From positions 13,071,878-13,135,877 of the forward strand of contig JABACO010000004.1 in assembly GCA_013339895.1 (NCBI GenBank): DNA of 64,000 nt, in the 5' to 3' direction. The notes under the pieces are model-generated. The model saw only the letters and a list, made by a program, of their open reading frames with translations. It was not told the origin of the DNA and made no database searches. This stretch comes from Ephydatia muelleri. Its lineage: Eukaryota; Porifera; Demospongiae; Spongillida; Spongillidae. This document shows positions 24,354-37,010 of this stretch, piece after piece. The position numbers and the translations under genes were made by a program. Every line of letters starts with the position of its first letter. Position 1 is the first letter of the stretch.

Positions 24354-27300
24354 ATGGCTTTGGCTTTGCTCGCCTTGTGTCTCGGAGCGACGCTCATTCG
24401 TAGCGCCTCGAGCCTGCCCGTGGTGCATCTGGTGCCACACAGCCATTGCGATGCGGGCTACAGAAAATCATTCGACGACTACTACCACTCGGAAGTCCAA
24501 TACACTCTCGACTCCATGCTTGTCGCCCTGGAGCAGAGACAGGACCGGAGATTTGTTTGGGAGGAGGTGTCCTACTTCTCTGTGTGGTGGGCCCAAGCCT
24601 CGCAGGAGGAGCGTCAGTTGGTGACGACACTGGTGGAGAAGGGTCAGCTGGAGTTTATCGGAGGGGGTTGGGTGATGCATGACGAGGCCGATACCAGCGT
24701 GTACGCCACGTTGAACCAGATGACCCTCGGCTTGCAGTTCTTAAACGAAACGTTGAATGTAAGGCCGAGACACGAATGGCACATTGACCCTTTCGGACAC
24801 TCCATCTTTATGGCGGAGCTATACTCGCTTCTCGGCTACACCTCTATCATTCTCAACAGGGTCCCGGACTCTGTCAAACAGCAAATGAAGGCTGACAAGA
24901 GTCTGGAGTTCATGTGGCAAAGCCCCTTCTCTGGAAGAGAGATTTTCACGCACGTCCTGGACATGCATTACTCCACTTTGAACTTTCCTCCAGCCATCAA
25001 CTTGGAAGAAAAAGCAGCCTTTTTCGTTGGTATTTGCAGGGAGAAGCTTGGCTGGTACATGACAGATCATGTTCTAGTGCCATTTGGAAACGATTTTGCC
25101 TTCCAAAACGCCACTGAAGATTTTGCATCAATGGATGAGATTGTTGATGCTATCAATAGCAACAGCACAGCATATGGACTTACCATAAGATATTCCACAC
25201 TGAGTGAGTACATGGACGCGGTGTTGAGTGCAGGTGTTACGTTTCCCTCACGTGGAGGAGACTTCCTGCCATACATTGCATGCTCACCATGTGGCTCTGT
25301 GCCATGTGATGGTACCTATGGCAACAGCCCATGCGGGACAACGGACACATTCTGGTCTGGTTTCTACACCTCCAAACCTGCACAGAAGCTTCTCTCAGCG
25401 GTACAGGATGCATCACTGAGAGCACTGGAAACAATTCGAGCATTGTCTTTGTTTTTGGGCAATGGCAATGTAGAGGAGGCCTTGGTCCTAGCCAAGAACA
25501 CTTCTGCCATAATGCAGCATCATGATGCCATCACCGGTACCAGCTTCACAGAGAGCTACAATGATTACAATGTTAGGCTTGGGAAAGCTCTGACTGCCGG
25601 GGATAGTGTCACTTCTATCATGAAGGTAGACTTCTTCCTCTCCTTTCCATCTTCTAGTATAGCTTTCCCTTTGTTATACACATACTAGATTGAATCAATG
25701 GTTTTCTCTACTTCCCTCACTCTCTCTCTCCCTCCACAGGCAGCCATCTTGTGTAGTGCTAGTCCAGTCACGTACACTCTCAGTTCGGATAGTGTCTCTG
25801 TCCTCAGTGGTCTAACAGAGGCCAACATAGCTGTGGTGGTGGTGCAGAACCCTCTGCCCCATGACATGTGAGGGATGCTCACAGCATGCTATGAGCATCC
25901 CTCACATATAACTACATTCTATGTCTTCTGTATAGGCTCTCCTATGTGTCTGTGCAGCTCCCTCAGGGTGTGTGTGTGCAGGTAGGTATAGGCTAGAGGC
26001 CCCTCCTCCAGCAGCATTGTAACCATAGTGACCTAGGTGTTGGATGCCAAGATGGCTACTGTGGGGTCACAAGTGGTAGGGTCAATGGTGTACTTTGTGG
26101 TGCAAGCCTCTGCAGGGGGTATGGAGGTGTACTACATGAAGAAGGCTAGCTGTGAGGAACAGAAGCCTATCAGAGGTGGGCCAATGATGGGCTAGAGTGG
26201 GCCAATGGTGGGCTAGAGTGGACCAATGGTGAGCTAGAGTGGGCCCATGGTGGGCTAGAGTGGGCCAAGTGAGCTAGAGTGGGCCCATGGTGGGCTAGAG
26301 TGGGCCAATGGTGGGCTACAGAGGGCCAATGGTGGGCTAGAGTGGGCCAATGGTGGGCTAGAGTGGACCAATGGTGGGATAGAGTGGACCAATGGTGGGC
26401 TACAGAGGGCCAATGGTGGGCTAGAGTGGACCAATGGTGAGCTAGAGTGGGCCGATGGTGAGCTAGAGTGGGCCGATGGTGGGCTAGAGTGGGCCCATGG
26501 TGGGATAGAGTGGACCAATGGTGGGATAGAGTGGGCCAATGGTGGGCTAGAGTGGGCCAATGGTGGGCTAGAGTGGACCAATGGTGGGCTAGAGTGGACC
26601 AATGGTGGGATAGAGTGGACCAATGGTAGGATAGAGTGGGCCAATGGTGGGATAGAGTGGACCAATAGCAGGCCAATGGCTGCCATTGATGAACTAGCAT
26701 TGAGTTCATTCCAATAATGGATATCACACAAACCTCCTTATCAACAGAATTACCTCAATTCAGTATCTCCAATGGTGCCATTGAGCTGAACTTCAATGCC
26801 ACCAATCATCTTGTTGGGTGGAGTAGCCCCGCCTCCAATGGCAGCCACTCAGTTGAGCAGGAATATATTCAATATGTGGAAAGGAAGGCTGACCTGGACT
26901 TCAATGTGTGCGATAGTACTAATGTGTACACTTATGTTCCTCAATTGGAAGACACCTTAGTACTCACCCCTAATGCAAGTGACTTGGGTTAAGTTTCGAA
27001 ACATGGCTGTTAATGATGCACACAATCCACAGAATCCACCCACCACCATCACAGCCAATGGTCCTCTGGTCTGGGAAGTGACACAAACTCTCAACTCAGT
27101 TAGTAATTGAATGCATTTGTAATCAAAATGGTTCACCCTCCGTTATCCCCTGGTGACATTTAGTATCTCAACAATTCCATTCGGCTCTTCAAACCACTTA
27201 GCTCAGACTTCACTGATCAATACTCCAACTTTGTGGAGTGGCAAACAAAGTTAGTCAATTTACCTGATGCATGTAATGTGGTCATATCACTCACAAAAAT

Positions 27301-28892
27301 AGATCTTATTAGCTATATTTCTTCCTCCTCCCCATTCCTCCTCCCCTTCCTCTTCTCCTTTCCTTCTCTCTTTCTATGCACTCTGTGCTCACAGTATTGG
27401 GCCCCTCCCATCAGACAACGCCTCCTCCTTCACTTTCATCTTTCAGAACAGACCTGTCCACTGATTCTTTTGTCACATACAGCAATGGGATCTATCCTAT
27501 GGTGGGTGGCCATGCTACAAATATTGGTTCAATATGCGAGTTTAAAAACTTTGTGTGCAAGGATTACCCCAAGTAGTATTTCATCTTGACTTCAAGAAGA
27601 TGTTTGCAATGGTTTGTTAACCACATATGGCATTTATTGTTAGCTGATGAACCAATTGATTTCCTTTCTGCATTTCCATTCTGTCCTAAACTCATTTCAT
27701 ATGTTATAAGCTATACTTTTCTCTTCTTTCATTGCGTAATGGCATCTCGCAGAGAAGGACTTACAACTCAAGTGTACTGCCTCAAGGCAATACATACCCA
27801 CTAGTGGGAGGGGCTCATTTTGATGGCGCTAGTCCCCAGATCACATTCTCTGTATTGGCAAGACGTTCAATGGGCGTCACAGCTCATGGAGGCATAATGG
27901 AAATCATGTTGCACAGGTGTGTGTGTGTGAGTGTGTGTGTATGTGTTTGTGTGTGTGTGTGTGTGTAGTGTGTGTATTCATTTGTATCGTGTCTTCTCAG
28001 GAGGTTGCCTCTGTTGTTTGATCCTCGTGGAGATGATGACTCTGTTATGACTGATTCTGTCTTGTTGGGCTTTGTGTCATCTGGTAGGCGGAGTTATGGG
28101 TGGAGCTTTTGCTACATAGCTTCCAAGCATTGTGTTACCAACAGGGATGGCTCAGCCAATCACCATGGCGACCAGCATGTCCTTCACCTCTCCTCCCACA
28201 CTTCACTTTGCTATACTGAATTCCAGTGAAGAATGGAGCAGTGGATGTATGACTGCCTGGTCCCCTTTGCAGAGCTTGCCACAGGCACGTAGCCCCTCCC
28301 ACCAGCCCCTCCCACCTAGTCCCTCCTCCCACCTTCCAAATAGATCCTCCCACCCCAGACCCCTACTTTTCCTTTTCTTTCAAAGTTCAAAGGAGGATGT
28401 GTACATTTGTGATATAAACATGTAGCTGCAGACTATCACAGCATGCACACACAACATACACACCTTCACATGTGCATGTACCACTTGCTCACACCACACA
28501 TCACCATCACATGGTCTCGCCACAGGATGTGCATGTTTTGGGTCTGGACCTGCTGGATGTCCACCAAGATGTCTTTGAGGTGGCCTTCAGGTGAGTGCAG
28601 GGCCAATAAGAGCACACCATCATTGCTCTGTGATAGGGTCATCAATGGTGGGCTGCAACCACAGTCTGTGGATGTAGGGGCCTTCTTTAAGCTTTGGGAC
28701 ATCCTGGCCATCCAGGAGACAACTCCTGACTACCAGGAGGTGTGGCCTCTAACCTTGTGTGGTGTGGGTGTGGTTAACTCCTCCCTCTTTCACAGGTTCA
28801 GGAGAGTTTTAAAGGGGATGATGTCACCTATTGAACTTAACTCTCTACAGCTCCGATCATTTGTTGCCCAACTAAAAACGAACCATTTGTAA
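24354..28892 (+). CDS. GH38 alpha-mannosidase, MAN2B2-like, 14 exons (890 aa)
   Basis: Exons: 24354-25625, 25740-25867, 25936-25981, 26037-26175, 26748-26974, 27033-27098, 27164-27249, 27447-27501, 27753-27916, 28001-28083, 28145-28284, 28526-28590, 28637-28741, 28796-28892. Phases agree throughout (891 codons with stop) if introns 5 and 11 use GC donors (AAT|GCAAGT, CAG|GCACGT). It has a signal peptide (about residues 1-18). The GH38 zinc site is HSHCD (His31, Asp33), the nucleophile is Asp145 in HIDPFGHS, and a zinc-binding His lies in HHDAITGT (389-396). The usual Trp after the first motif is Tyr36. C-terminal landmarks are 'PQFSISNGAIEL', 'GPLVWEV' and 'GGIMEIMLHRR'. The insert 'ACSPCGSVPCDG' and overall pattern are closest to MAN2B2. 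It should trim alpha-mannose from N-glycans in lysosomes or secretions. Confidence 0.92.
25866..25907 (+). promoter_or_regulatory. Hairpin burying the intron-2 5' splice site
   Basis: A perfect 16-bp stem (ATGTGAGGGATGCTCA paired with TGAGCATCCCTCACAT) with a 10-base loop. The GTGAGG donor of mannosidase intron 2 (68 nt) is inside the left arm, so the stem could compete with U1 recognition. The structure is seen; the regulatory role is inference. Confidence 0.5.
26176..26690. repeat. 21-bp minisatellite in mannosidase intron 4
   Basis: Units of TGGGCCAATGGTGGGCTAGAG with GGACC, GGGCCC and GGGATAGAG variants, about 24 copies. They fill almost the whole intron between exons 4 and 5. Confidence 0.95.
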
Positions 28893-30648
28893 TCTAGTTG
28901 CAGATTGAGCATACTTTCACTTAACACATGTAATTGTCTCAAGTGCATGCAATTTATTTTCTTTCATATTTCTCAAGCTTCGTCGCCAACCTTTCTGTCT
29001 TTTTATATGTGTGTGTGTGGTGGCATGAGAGTTGTCATCTCTGACAGAAACTGAACTCTGCCATATGTCCATCATCGGAAGTTTCGCTAGAAACTTCCAT
29101 ATAGGATGACTTACATGTACTTCTAACGAGACTCCCGACGATCGAATCGTTTAGCTTGTTGTTTAAATCGAACGAGAAGACAAAAATGAGCAGTTTCGTT
29201 GTTTTTAAATTTATGCACGGCAAAACCGCGCGGTTGTAGGGAACAAATGGGTACTGCCCGTCCTCGTACCCAGTCCCGGAATTATAGACCACGCATACAT
29301 GTAATTCGGGGACAGGAACACTTAAAAAAAAAAAGAATGATAATTGCGCCAATAGCTTCAGAATTGCTCGGCACTTTCGCTTTTGTGATCAATTATCTCG
29401 AGCTTTGTATTGGCAGTTGACTACAATACAAGATTTGAGTAGTACAAAACGCTACTCGGCCCTACTCCTGTCTGATAGGACTCCTGGCACAAGATTGTGT
29501 CCTTACCAAACAACAAGGAGTAATGTAATCTAATCTAACGTATACGGTCTACGATGGAAAATAACGGCCTAGCCTCTTAACAATGTAATACCAAGCGGAG
29601 AGCAGAGCCTGAAAAGAAACGAGCCACTGAACACGAGAAGGATAAAGCAGAGCCTGAAACGAAACGGACCGCTGAAAGTGAAAAGTATCAAGCAGTCGGG
29701 CGAACCAGAAACGAAACAGACCGCTGAACTTGAAAAGTATCAAGCTTGTTGTGCACGTACATGTACCGGTAGCTACCTACTGTTACCATTGATATTATGC
29801 TGATCAATGTTGCACTAAAGGTGATCACGTGGCACCTTGTGTCAATTCATGTATGCCATGTAGGCAATGTATACTCATTTATAACCAGGCATATGCCTGG
29901 CGCCAAAAGCTGTTGATTGATGAAGCCATATGCATGATTCGGTTCAGATGTTTCTGGTTATTGCATGACTTCTGTAACCATGTAACCAATTATAGTGGGC
30001 CATCTTGTGTATCAGCATAGGAGGTTAAATGAGTTTAAGAATTCATGCATTGCATGCATTGCATTTACAATTTGAATACATGTATTCACTTCAGAAGCTT
30101 CTCTCCTCTATAGCACTATAAAGATGGTCTCAGAAATGCTATTCTTAGGAATAGTGTGTTGTTAGGATGCCTTTTGTAGTCTCACTCATTGCTTACAGCT
30201 GTTAGACAATAGTGCAGTTGCATTGCTATAATAAGGCACTGAGTATGCATAAAAAGGTAGCAGGTGATTTTCTACATGATGTTAGTGCTACGAATGCAAT
30301 TAAGATAACAGGTAGTGACATTGTAGCCAGGGTAAGGTATGTACTGAGGATACGTTAATGTATATTTCATATTATCATGTGAGCAAAAATTTACTTTTCT
30401 GTTTCAAAGCTCCACCATAGCATCCTTCTATTATGATGATCCTGGCATGAGGAGATTGCAAACTTATCAGAGGACGAGAACAGGAAAGAGGATGTGGCCA
30501 AGGTGACAGAGGACAGAGCAGATTATACTGAGAGCAATGTATGCTTGTTTAAGGTCTGGGAACGAGACTTTTGCACAACTTCCATGGTATATACATGTAT
30601 GTGACAATCATATGAACAAAAACCCATGAAACTAGTACTAAAAACAAG
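28893..30648. other. No gene recognised; one repeat-coded stretch
   Basis: Around 29590-29745 an open stretch repeats a Glu/Lys-rich motif ('AEPE.KR.AE.EKYQA', about 51 bp per unit, three copies) and shifts frame in the third copy. It looks like a decayed coiled-coil coding fragment of unknown origin. Nothing else is supported. Confidence 0.35.
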
Positions 30649-30836
30649 AATTTGAAGGCAATAGGGGTGTAAAAAGCAAGGAAACAAGGGTCTACAATAA
30701 GGGAAAATGTAGTAGTCCTATATTTGGCACATTTGTAGGATATTATGTTATTCTTGTGCTACTTATAGGACTACTACATTTTCGCTTATTGTTAGACCCT
30801 TTTTTCCTTGCTTTTTACACCAATATTGCCTTCAAA
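30649..30836. repeat. Foldback with about 73-bp arms
   Basis: The left arm, beginning TTTGAAGGCAATAGGGGTG, pairs with its complement ending ATTGCCTTCAAAT at about 30836, with a loop of about 40 bases (30722-30761). There are a few mismatches and no coding content. Probably a MITE. Confidence 0.85.
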
Positions 30837-31679
30837 TCCTATATACCACCAACTTGAGAATGTTTTTTGTTGCTTGTTAAATAAAGGAATACATCTCTAC
30901 TATAGAGGAGGACATTGGATGTATGTAGAAACGCAAGGCTATGAACAAGATGATGAACCTAGATGATGAAAGACTAAGGATGTGTACTGGGCCTTCAGTG
31001 CTTAGCAAGCCTGAACACCAAGACTTGGACACCTTGGCTTACATGTGTCTCATGTAGGCCAGCTGCCATGTGTAGAGCTATGCCTATGGGGCTTAATGAT
31101 CTGAGACTCTCATGAACTGCTGTGTACGTTAAGTCTCCATTTTTTTTAAAAGACAAAGACCTAATTTATTAAATTTTTTAGGTTCACAACATTCAAATTG
31201 ATGCAATGCAAGACATCATTTTAAACTTAGCTCAAACTATAAATCATATTATACCAATCAAAACTATAGCATAAACCATACCAAGATATCCAAATATTTG
31301 TTTTTCACAAGCAAATGTTGGGATTATTTCCCAAAACCAGGTAATATTAAACTATAAACTTCATGCAGGATGACCAAAGAATCAAAATAAATGTTGAAAT
31401 AGTGTTGGTCTCCTCCTCCAGCAGGATCAAAGAAGGTGTTATTATCTGCGTTCCTTTGCATGCCAATATTTGGGCAGCCGTGCTGTGTATATGGTTCCAA
31501 AACTCTGCACTGTGTGGATTGATAAAACCCAATATATACCGGTATAGATGTAAAAAAAAAAACAGTCTACCACCAGAATTATGAAACATCTGATGTTCAA
31601 ATAGCAATAAATGTGCATATGGACAGGGTGTTACACTTGACAATTACAGTCCTTAGAGTACAGGAGAGTCTTCTACGAC
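30837..31679. other. No gene recognised
   Basis: AT-rich sequence without a supported exon. Confidence 0.35.
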
Positions 31680-31955
31680 CTTGTCATGTGCTACAAGATC
31701 TATAATAACCTGGTTGATTTACCTTTTGAGAGTTTTTTCACCAAACGGCTAGGTCTTATCCATCCGAGGTCATCCTTGTATCCTGCGATCCAAACATTTA
31801 CCCCATCATGCATTCCGAGCACATTTCTACACTGAACGTGTGATACCTATATGGAACCATTTACCCCATGATGTTGTCACTTTATTGAACATTACAGTTT
31901 TTCGTACCCGACGTAGATCTGTTGACCTATCACCCTATTGTATGTTATATCCCTT
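31680..31955 (+). pseudogene. LINE reverse-transcriptase C-terminal fragment
   Basis: The stretch 'CYKIYNNLVDLPFESFF' followed, after a frame shift, by 'RSKHLPHHAFRAHFYT' and 'VIPIWNHLPHDVV' is the typical tail of a Jockey/CR1-like RT ORF. It is followed by an ATCA repeat at 32040. It is a short, dead, 5'-truncated copy. Confidence 0.65.
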
Positions 31956-32207
31956 CCATGTTTAGGCAGTTTGTAAGTGCACATACCCACTATGCCACTA
32001 CTTGCCTTTATGCATATGTATGTGTGTTTAGATGTATGCAATCAATCAATCAATCAAATCAATCAATTAGTTGAGATGTAAAGAAGACATAGTACATGTA
32101 ATCACACCCTATAAGCTGTGTGGTTTTGCAATCCCTTGACAAAGCTCATTACCTGTATCAAATGTCAACATTTAAAAACATAAGACAAACGAAACACTAC
32201 TTGCTGC

Positions 32208-32900
32208 CAACACCACTCCCAGTTTCTTATTGCATCCTATTGCTGGAATGCAAGAGCACCTGTCACAGCCAGATGGGAGGAGACACTGGTGCTTGATGTT
32301 CATATCTATGGCATTCCCCACCACTTGGTCATGTTGCCCCCAATGATGAACATGGAGTTCTATGACATTGACATAGTGGTGAGTAGGAGCGTGTGGTGGT
32401 GTTTGTAGTGTGTCCATTATGACTTGATAAGCTGTTGTCAGTGTGTCTAGAAATACGTGCCATTAATCTTAAGCTGAGCTGTTTGTGCATTTACACTGTA
32501 CATGTACATGTATGTGGTACATGGATTATATGTGTGGAAGGTGCATCGATGGATATATTTGGTGCATGTATGTTAGTACGTGGTACATTCACTCCCTCTC
32601 CCCCTTCCATCCCTCTGCTAGATGGCCATGCAGTTGCCACACTATCGCTTGCACAAGACGTTTGTGCTCACCTACAAGTCAATCACAACCAGGTTTTCTA
32701 TACCTCCTCCTACTCCCCCTACCTCCTCCTCCTCTTCCTTCTCTTCTCCTCTCCCTCTTTCTCCTCCCCCTCCTCTTCCTCCATCTCCTCCTCTCCCTCC
32801 TCCTCCTTCTCTTCTCCTCTCCCTCTTTCTCCTCCCTCTCCTCTTCCTCCCATCTCCTCCTCTCCCTCCTCCTCCTCCTCTTACCTACCATCCCATTGCA
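32208..32900 (+). repeat. Left arm of a 0.7-kb inverted duplication
   Basis: Practically identical to the complement of about 34145-34860. The arm contains copies of both exons described for the minus-strand fragment at 33925-34849 plus their intron and a C/T-rich tract. On this strand the exons are followed by a short block at 33141-33190 ('VHPPLG', stop) instead of the minus-strand 3' exon, so this copy is probably the derived one. Confidence 0.85.
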
Positions 32901-33135
32901 TTCACCGTCCCCCTTCACCTCCACCCTCTCTCTCTTCCTCCTCTTCCTTCAACCTTCCTTCCCATTGCACCCCCCTCCTCCCCCCTCCTCCTCCCCTCCC
33001 TCCCATCCTCCTTCCTCCTCACCCCTCCTCCTCCTCTTCCTCCTCCTCCTAACCTTTCTTCCCATTGCATCCACCTCTCCCCCCTCCCTCCCCCTCCTCC
33101 TCCTTCCCTCCTCCTCCTTCTACCTTCCTTCCCAT
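32695..33135. repeat. Polypyrimidine (CCT)n-rich tract
   Basis: A long CTC/CTT-rich stretch with short interruptions such as TTCCCATTGCA. Proline/serine-rich open frames here are artefacts. Confidence 0.9.
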
Positions 33136-33924
33136 TACAGTGTACATCCACCCCTTGGTTAGGGATGGTTTGTACTATAGCTATGGTTTCAAAGGAAGTG
33201 TTCCATCCCCAATATATATATTAGGCAGTGGAATGTATTTTTGGGATTTGCAGGCAACATGCAGTCAGAAAAGGCTACTACAAGATATACAGAGCTTGCA
33301 CTAGAATTTTGTTGAGATTGAACTCTACAAGAGGATGTATATGTTGGTGTAAGCCTTTTCTTAATATTATTAAACCCTTATCAGTACAGATTGTGGGTGG
33401 TCAGTGGTTTACATAGACAAGCAAGCCAAATGGTGGTAACCTACAGGGACACAGAATCACAGGTACCTTGTACATGTTCTTCATGGAAGTTAGAAAAAGT
33501 AGTTTTGAACTGCATGTATGCATGTCATAGCACTAAGGAAAGTACACTGCAAATAAGGAGAGGGGGAAACAGGAGGAGGTGTGGGGGTGTAACATCTGAT
33601 GTCCCTGCCTAATTGTTGGCAGTGCCTGCTAGGTTGTTGCATTGTCCTTTTTAGTTGTAAAATAACCAAACATAGGTAATATTGCTACATCTCCCCCACC
33701 CATCATACATTGCATGTCTATGCTGAAGTACCAAAATTATTCGTAGTGCTTGCAAATTTACAGTACACTGCATGACTTGCAATACCAATAGTTAAAGCTG
33801 AATTTTTCTTTCGACACATGTCTCTTATCATTTATTCATGAATTTTACGTTGATGCGTGTGCAGAGCACAACTGGTATCATATTTCTTATCACACATTGT
33901 GCATGCAAAGGAGAAAGTCAGCTC
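33136..33924. other. Spacer of the inverted duplication, no gene recognised
   Basis: Short possible exons exist (for example around 33140-33190 and 33390-33460) but none that I can assign. Confidence 0.3.
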
Positions 33925-34849
33925 AGATTTTTCTTTTCCCTGGTTCAGTAGCACCATCCACATAGTGATTTTCACTAGCTAAAGTCTGAGAGATATCTTG
34001 ATCACTTGGTTGTGCTTTCTCTGATTGTCCTGGCTGACCCTCCATAGTAGGTAACACTGCTGCTTGTGCATGATACTTCTTTTTAGGGGTGAGGAGGATG
34101 GGAGGGAGGGGATGAGGAGGGAGGGGATGAGGAGGGGGAGGGGTGGATGCAATGGGAAGGAAGGTTGAAGGAGGAGGAAGGATGGTAGGTAAGAGGAGGA
34201 GGAGGAGGGAGAGGAGGAGATGGAGGAAGAGGAGAGGGAGGAGAAAGAGGGAGAGGAGAAGAGAAGGAGGAGGAGGGAGAGGAGGAGATGGAGGAAGAGG
34301 AGGGGGAGGAGAAAGAGGGAGAGGAGAAGAGAAGGAAGAGGAGGAGGAGGTAGGGGGAGTAGGAGGAGGTATAGAAAACCTGGTTGTGATTGACTTGTAG
34401 GTGAGCACAAACGTCTTGTGCAAGCGATAGTGTGGCAACTGCATGGCCATCTAGCAGAGGGATGGAAGGGGGAGAGGGAGTGAATGTACCACGTACTAAC
34501 ATACATGCACCAAATATATCCATCGATGCACCTTCCACACATATAATCCATGTACCACATACATGTACATGTACAGTGTAAATGCACAAACAGCTCAGCT
34601 TAAGATTAATGGCACGTATTTCTAGACACACTGACAACAGCTTATCAAGTCATAATGGACACACTACAAACACCACCACACGCTCCTACTCACCACTATG
34701 TCAATGTCATAGAACTCCATGTTCATCATTGGGGGCAACATGACCAAGTGGTGGGGAATGCCATAGATATGAACATCAAGCACCAGTGTCTCCTCCCATC
34801 TGGCTGTGACAGGTGCTCTTGCATTCCAGCAATAGGATGCAATAAGAAA
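33925..34849 (-). CDS. Unidentified gene fragment, 3' exons
   Basis: Two well-formed exons on the minus strand: 34849-34694 (after CCCAG, donor GTGAGT, 52 codons, 'WEETLVLDVHIYGIPHH', 'LPPMMNMEFYDIDIV') and 34450-34380 (after GCTAG, 'MAMQLPHYRLHKTFVLTY'). A terminal exon probably begins near 34075 ('SIMHKQQCYLLWRV') and ends in a stop within the next 110 bases. The alternative frame ends at 33925 with a basic 'GKRKI'. I do not recognise the family. The peptide is not low-complexity and is duplicated at 32.2-32.7 kb. Upstream exons may lie near 34960-35130. Confidence 0.45.
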
Positions 34850-35810
34850 CTGGGAGTGGTGGATGGACAGGAGGACACACTCACACACCCTCATACACCC
34901 TCCGACACCATACAGGCATCCACATAAATGTAAACTAAGGTACACCTGTGCAATCCATTTTTGTACGTACCACTGATACACACACATCAAAGAAGTTGTC
35001 TCCAGATGCTATGGTACACACAGAGTCATATCCAGGTTTTAGAAGCTGGTATGGATACGTTGGCATGGTCCCAGCCTATTTTCCGAACATCCAGTCTGCT
35101 AGCATGAGTAGTAGAAGGAATGGCTGGTAAGGAGTGTGTGTGTGTGTGCGTGTTATGTGTGTGTGTGTGCTATGTGTGTGTTATGTGTGTGTGTGTATGT
35201 GTGCGTATGTGTGTGTGAAAAGGGTTACCATGAGTGCAGAGAAGGGTGGCCATGAGTGCAGAGAAGGGTGACCATGAGTGCAGAGAAGGGTGACCATGAG
35301 TGACCATGAGTGCAGAGAAGGGTGACCATGGGTGCAGAGAAGAGTGACCATGAGTGCAGAGAAGTGTGGCCATGAGTGCAGAGAAGGTGACCATGAGTGC
35401 AGAGAAGGGTGACCATGAGTGCAGAGACCTTGGGTGACCATGAGTGCAGAGAAGGGTGGCCATGAGTGTAGAGAAGGGTGACCATGAGTGCAGAGAAGGG
35501 TGGTCATGAGTGCAGAGAAGGGTGACCATGAGTGCAGAGAAGGGTGACCATGAGTGCAGAGAAGGGTGACATGAGTGCAGAGAAGGGTGACCATGAGTGC
35601 AGAAAAGGGTGACCATGAGTGCAGATAAGGGTGACCATGAGTGCAGAGAAGGATGACCATGGGTGCAGAGAAGGGTGACCATGAGTGCAGAGAAGGGTGG
35701 CCATGAGTGCAGAGAAGGGTGACATGAGTGCAGAGAAGGGTGATCATGAGTGCAAAAAAGGGTGACCATGAGTGCAGAGAAGGGTGACCATGAGTGCAGA
35801 GAAGGGTGAC

Positions 35811-36257
35811 CAGTGGCGTATCCAGGATTTCAGCAAGGGGGGTGCTTATGGTCAGGCTTGATACGAAAAGCGAGGGGGGGGGGGGGGGGGGGGGGGGGCT
35901 GTATGCTTCAGCTCATTTATTGTTACCTTTTGCGGCTAAAATACGATACAAAAGTATAATTTTACCACCTATGGCCGAGGGGGGTGCTCAAGCACCTGGA
36001 GCACCCTCTCTGTATACGCCACTGGCCAGTGGCATATCCATGATTTCAGCGAGGGGGGTGCTTATGGTCAGGCCCGATACGAAAAGCGAGGGGGGGGGGG
36101 GGGGGGGGGGGTGCTGTACGCTTCAGCTCATTTATTGTTGCCTTTCGATGTTTTGCGGCTACAATATAATATAAAAGTATAATTTTTAATAATGTTAGCA
36201 CCTATGGCTGAGGGGGGTGCTCAAGCACCCAGAGCACCCTCTCTGGATACGCCACTG
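35811..36257. mobile_element. Head-to-tail pair of hAT-type MITEs (copy 1)
   Basis: Two elements, 35811-36024 and 36027-36257. Each begins CAGTGGC.TATCCA and ends with the complement, TACGCCACTG. Each carries an internal G-run of about 20 and a GCTTCAGCTCATTTATTGTT core. The termini match the truncated hAT at 9402, a possible autonomous relative. Confidence 0.85.
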
Positions 36258-37010
36258 AGTGACCATGAGTGCAGAGAAGGGTGACCATGAGTGGCAGAGA
36301 AGGGTGACCATGAGTGCAGAAAAGGGTGATGAGAGCAGAGAAAGGGTGACCATGAGTGTAGAGAAGGGTGCAGAGAAGGGTGGCCATGAGTGCAGAGAAG
36401 GGTGGCCATGAGTGCAGATAAGGGTGACCATGAGTGCAGAGAAGGGTGGCCATGAGTGCAGAGAAGGGTGACCATGAGTGCAGAGAAGGGTGACCATGAG
36501 TGACCATGAGTGCAGAGAAGGGTGACCATGGGTGCAGAGAAGAGTGACCATGAGTGCAGAGAAGTGTGGCCATGAGTGCAGAGAAGGTGACCATGAGTGC
36601 AGAGAAGGGTGACCATGAGTGCAGAGACCTTGGGTGACCATGAGTGCAGAGAAGGGTGGCCATGAGTGTAGAGAAGGGTGACCATGAGTGCAGAGAAGGG
36701 TGGTCATGAGTGCAGAGAAGGGTGACCATGAGTGCAGAGAAGGGTGACCATGAGTGCAGAGAAGGGTGACATGAGTGCAGAGAAGGGTGACCATGAGTGC
36801 AGAAAAGGGTGACCATGAGTGCAGATAAGGGTGACCATGAGTGCAGAGAAGGATGACCATGGGTGCAGAGAAGGGTGACCATGAGTGCAGAGAAGGGTGG
36901 CCATGAGTGCAGAGAAGGGTGACATGAGTGCAGAGAAGGGTGATCATGAGTGCAAAAAAGGGTGACCATGAGTGCAGAGAAGGGTGACCATGAGTGCAGA
37001 GAAGGGTGAC

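Noticed and set aside
24394..25443. Overlapping open frames opposite mannosidase exon 1
   Set aside because: Shadows of the GC-rich coding exon.
32435..34637. Pro/Ser-rich proteins of 180-225 aa on both strands
   Set aside because: Driven by the polypyrimidine tract; only the two short exons at the beginning look real.
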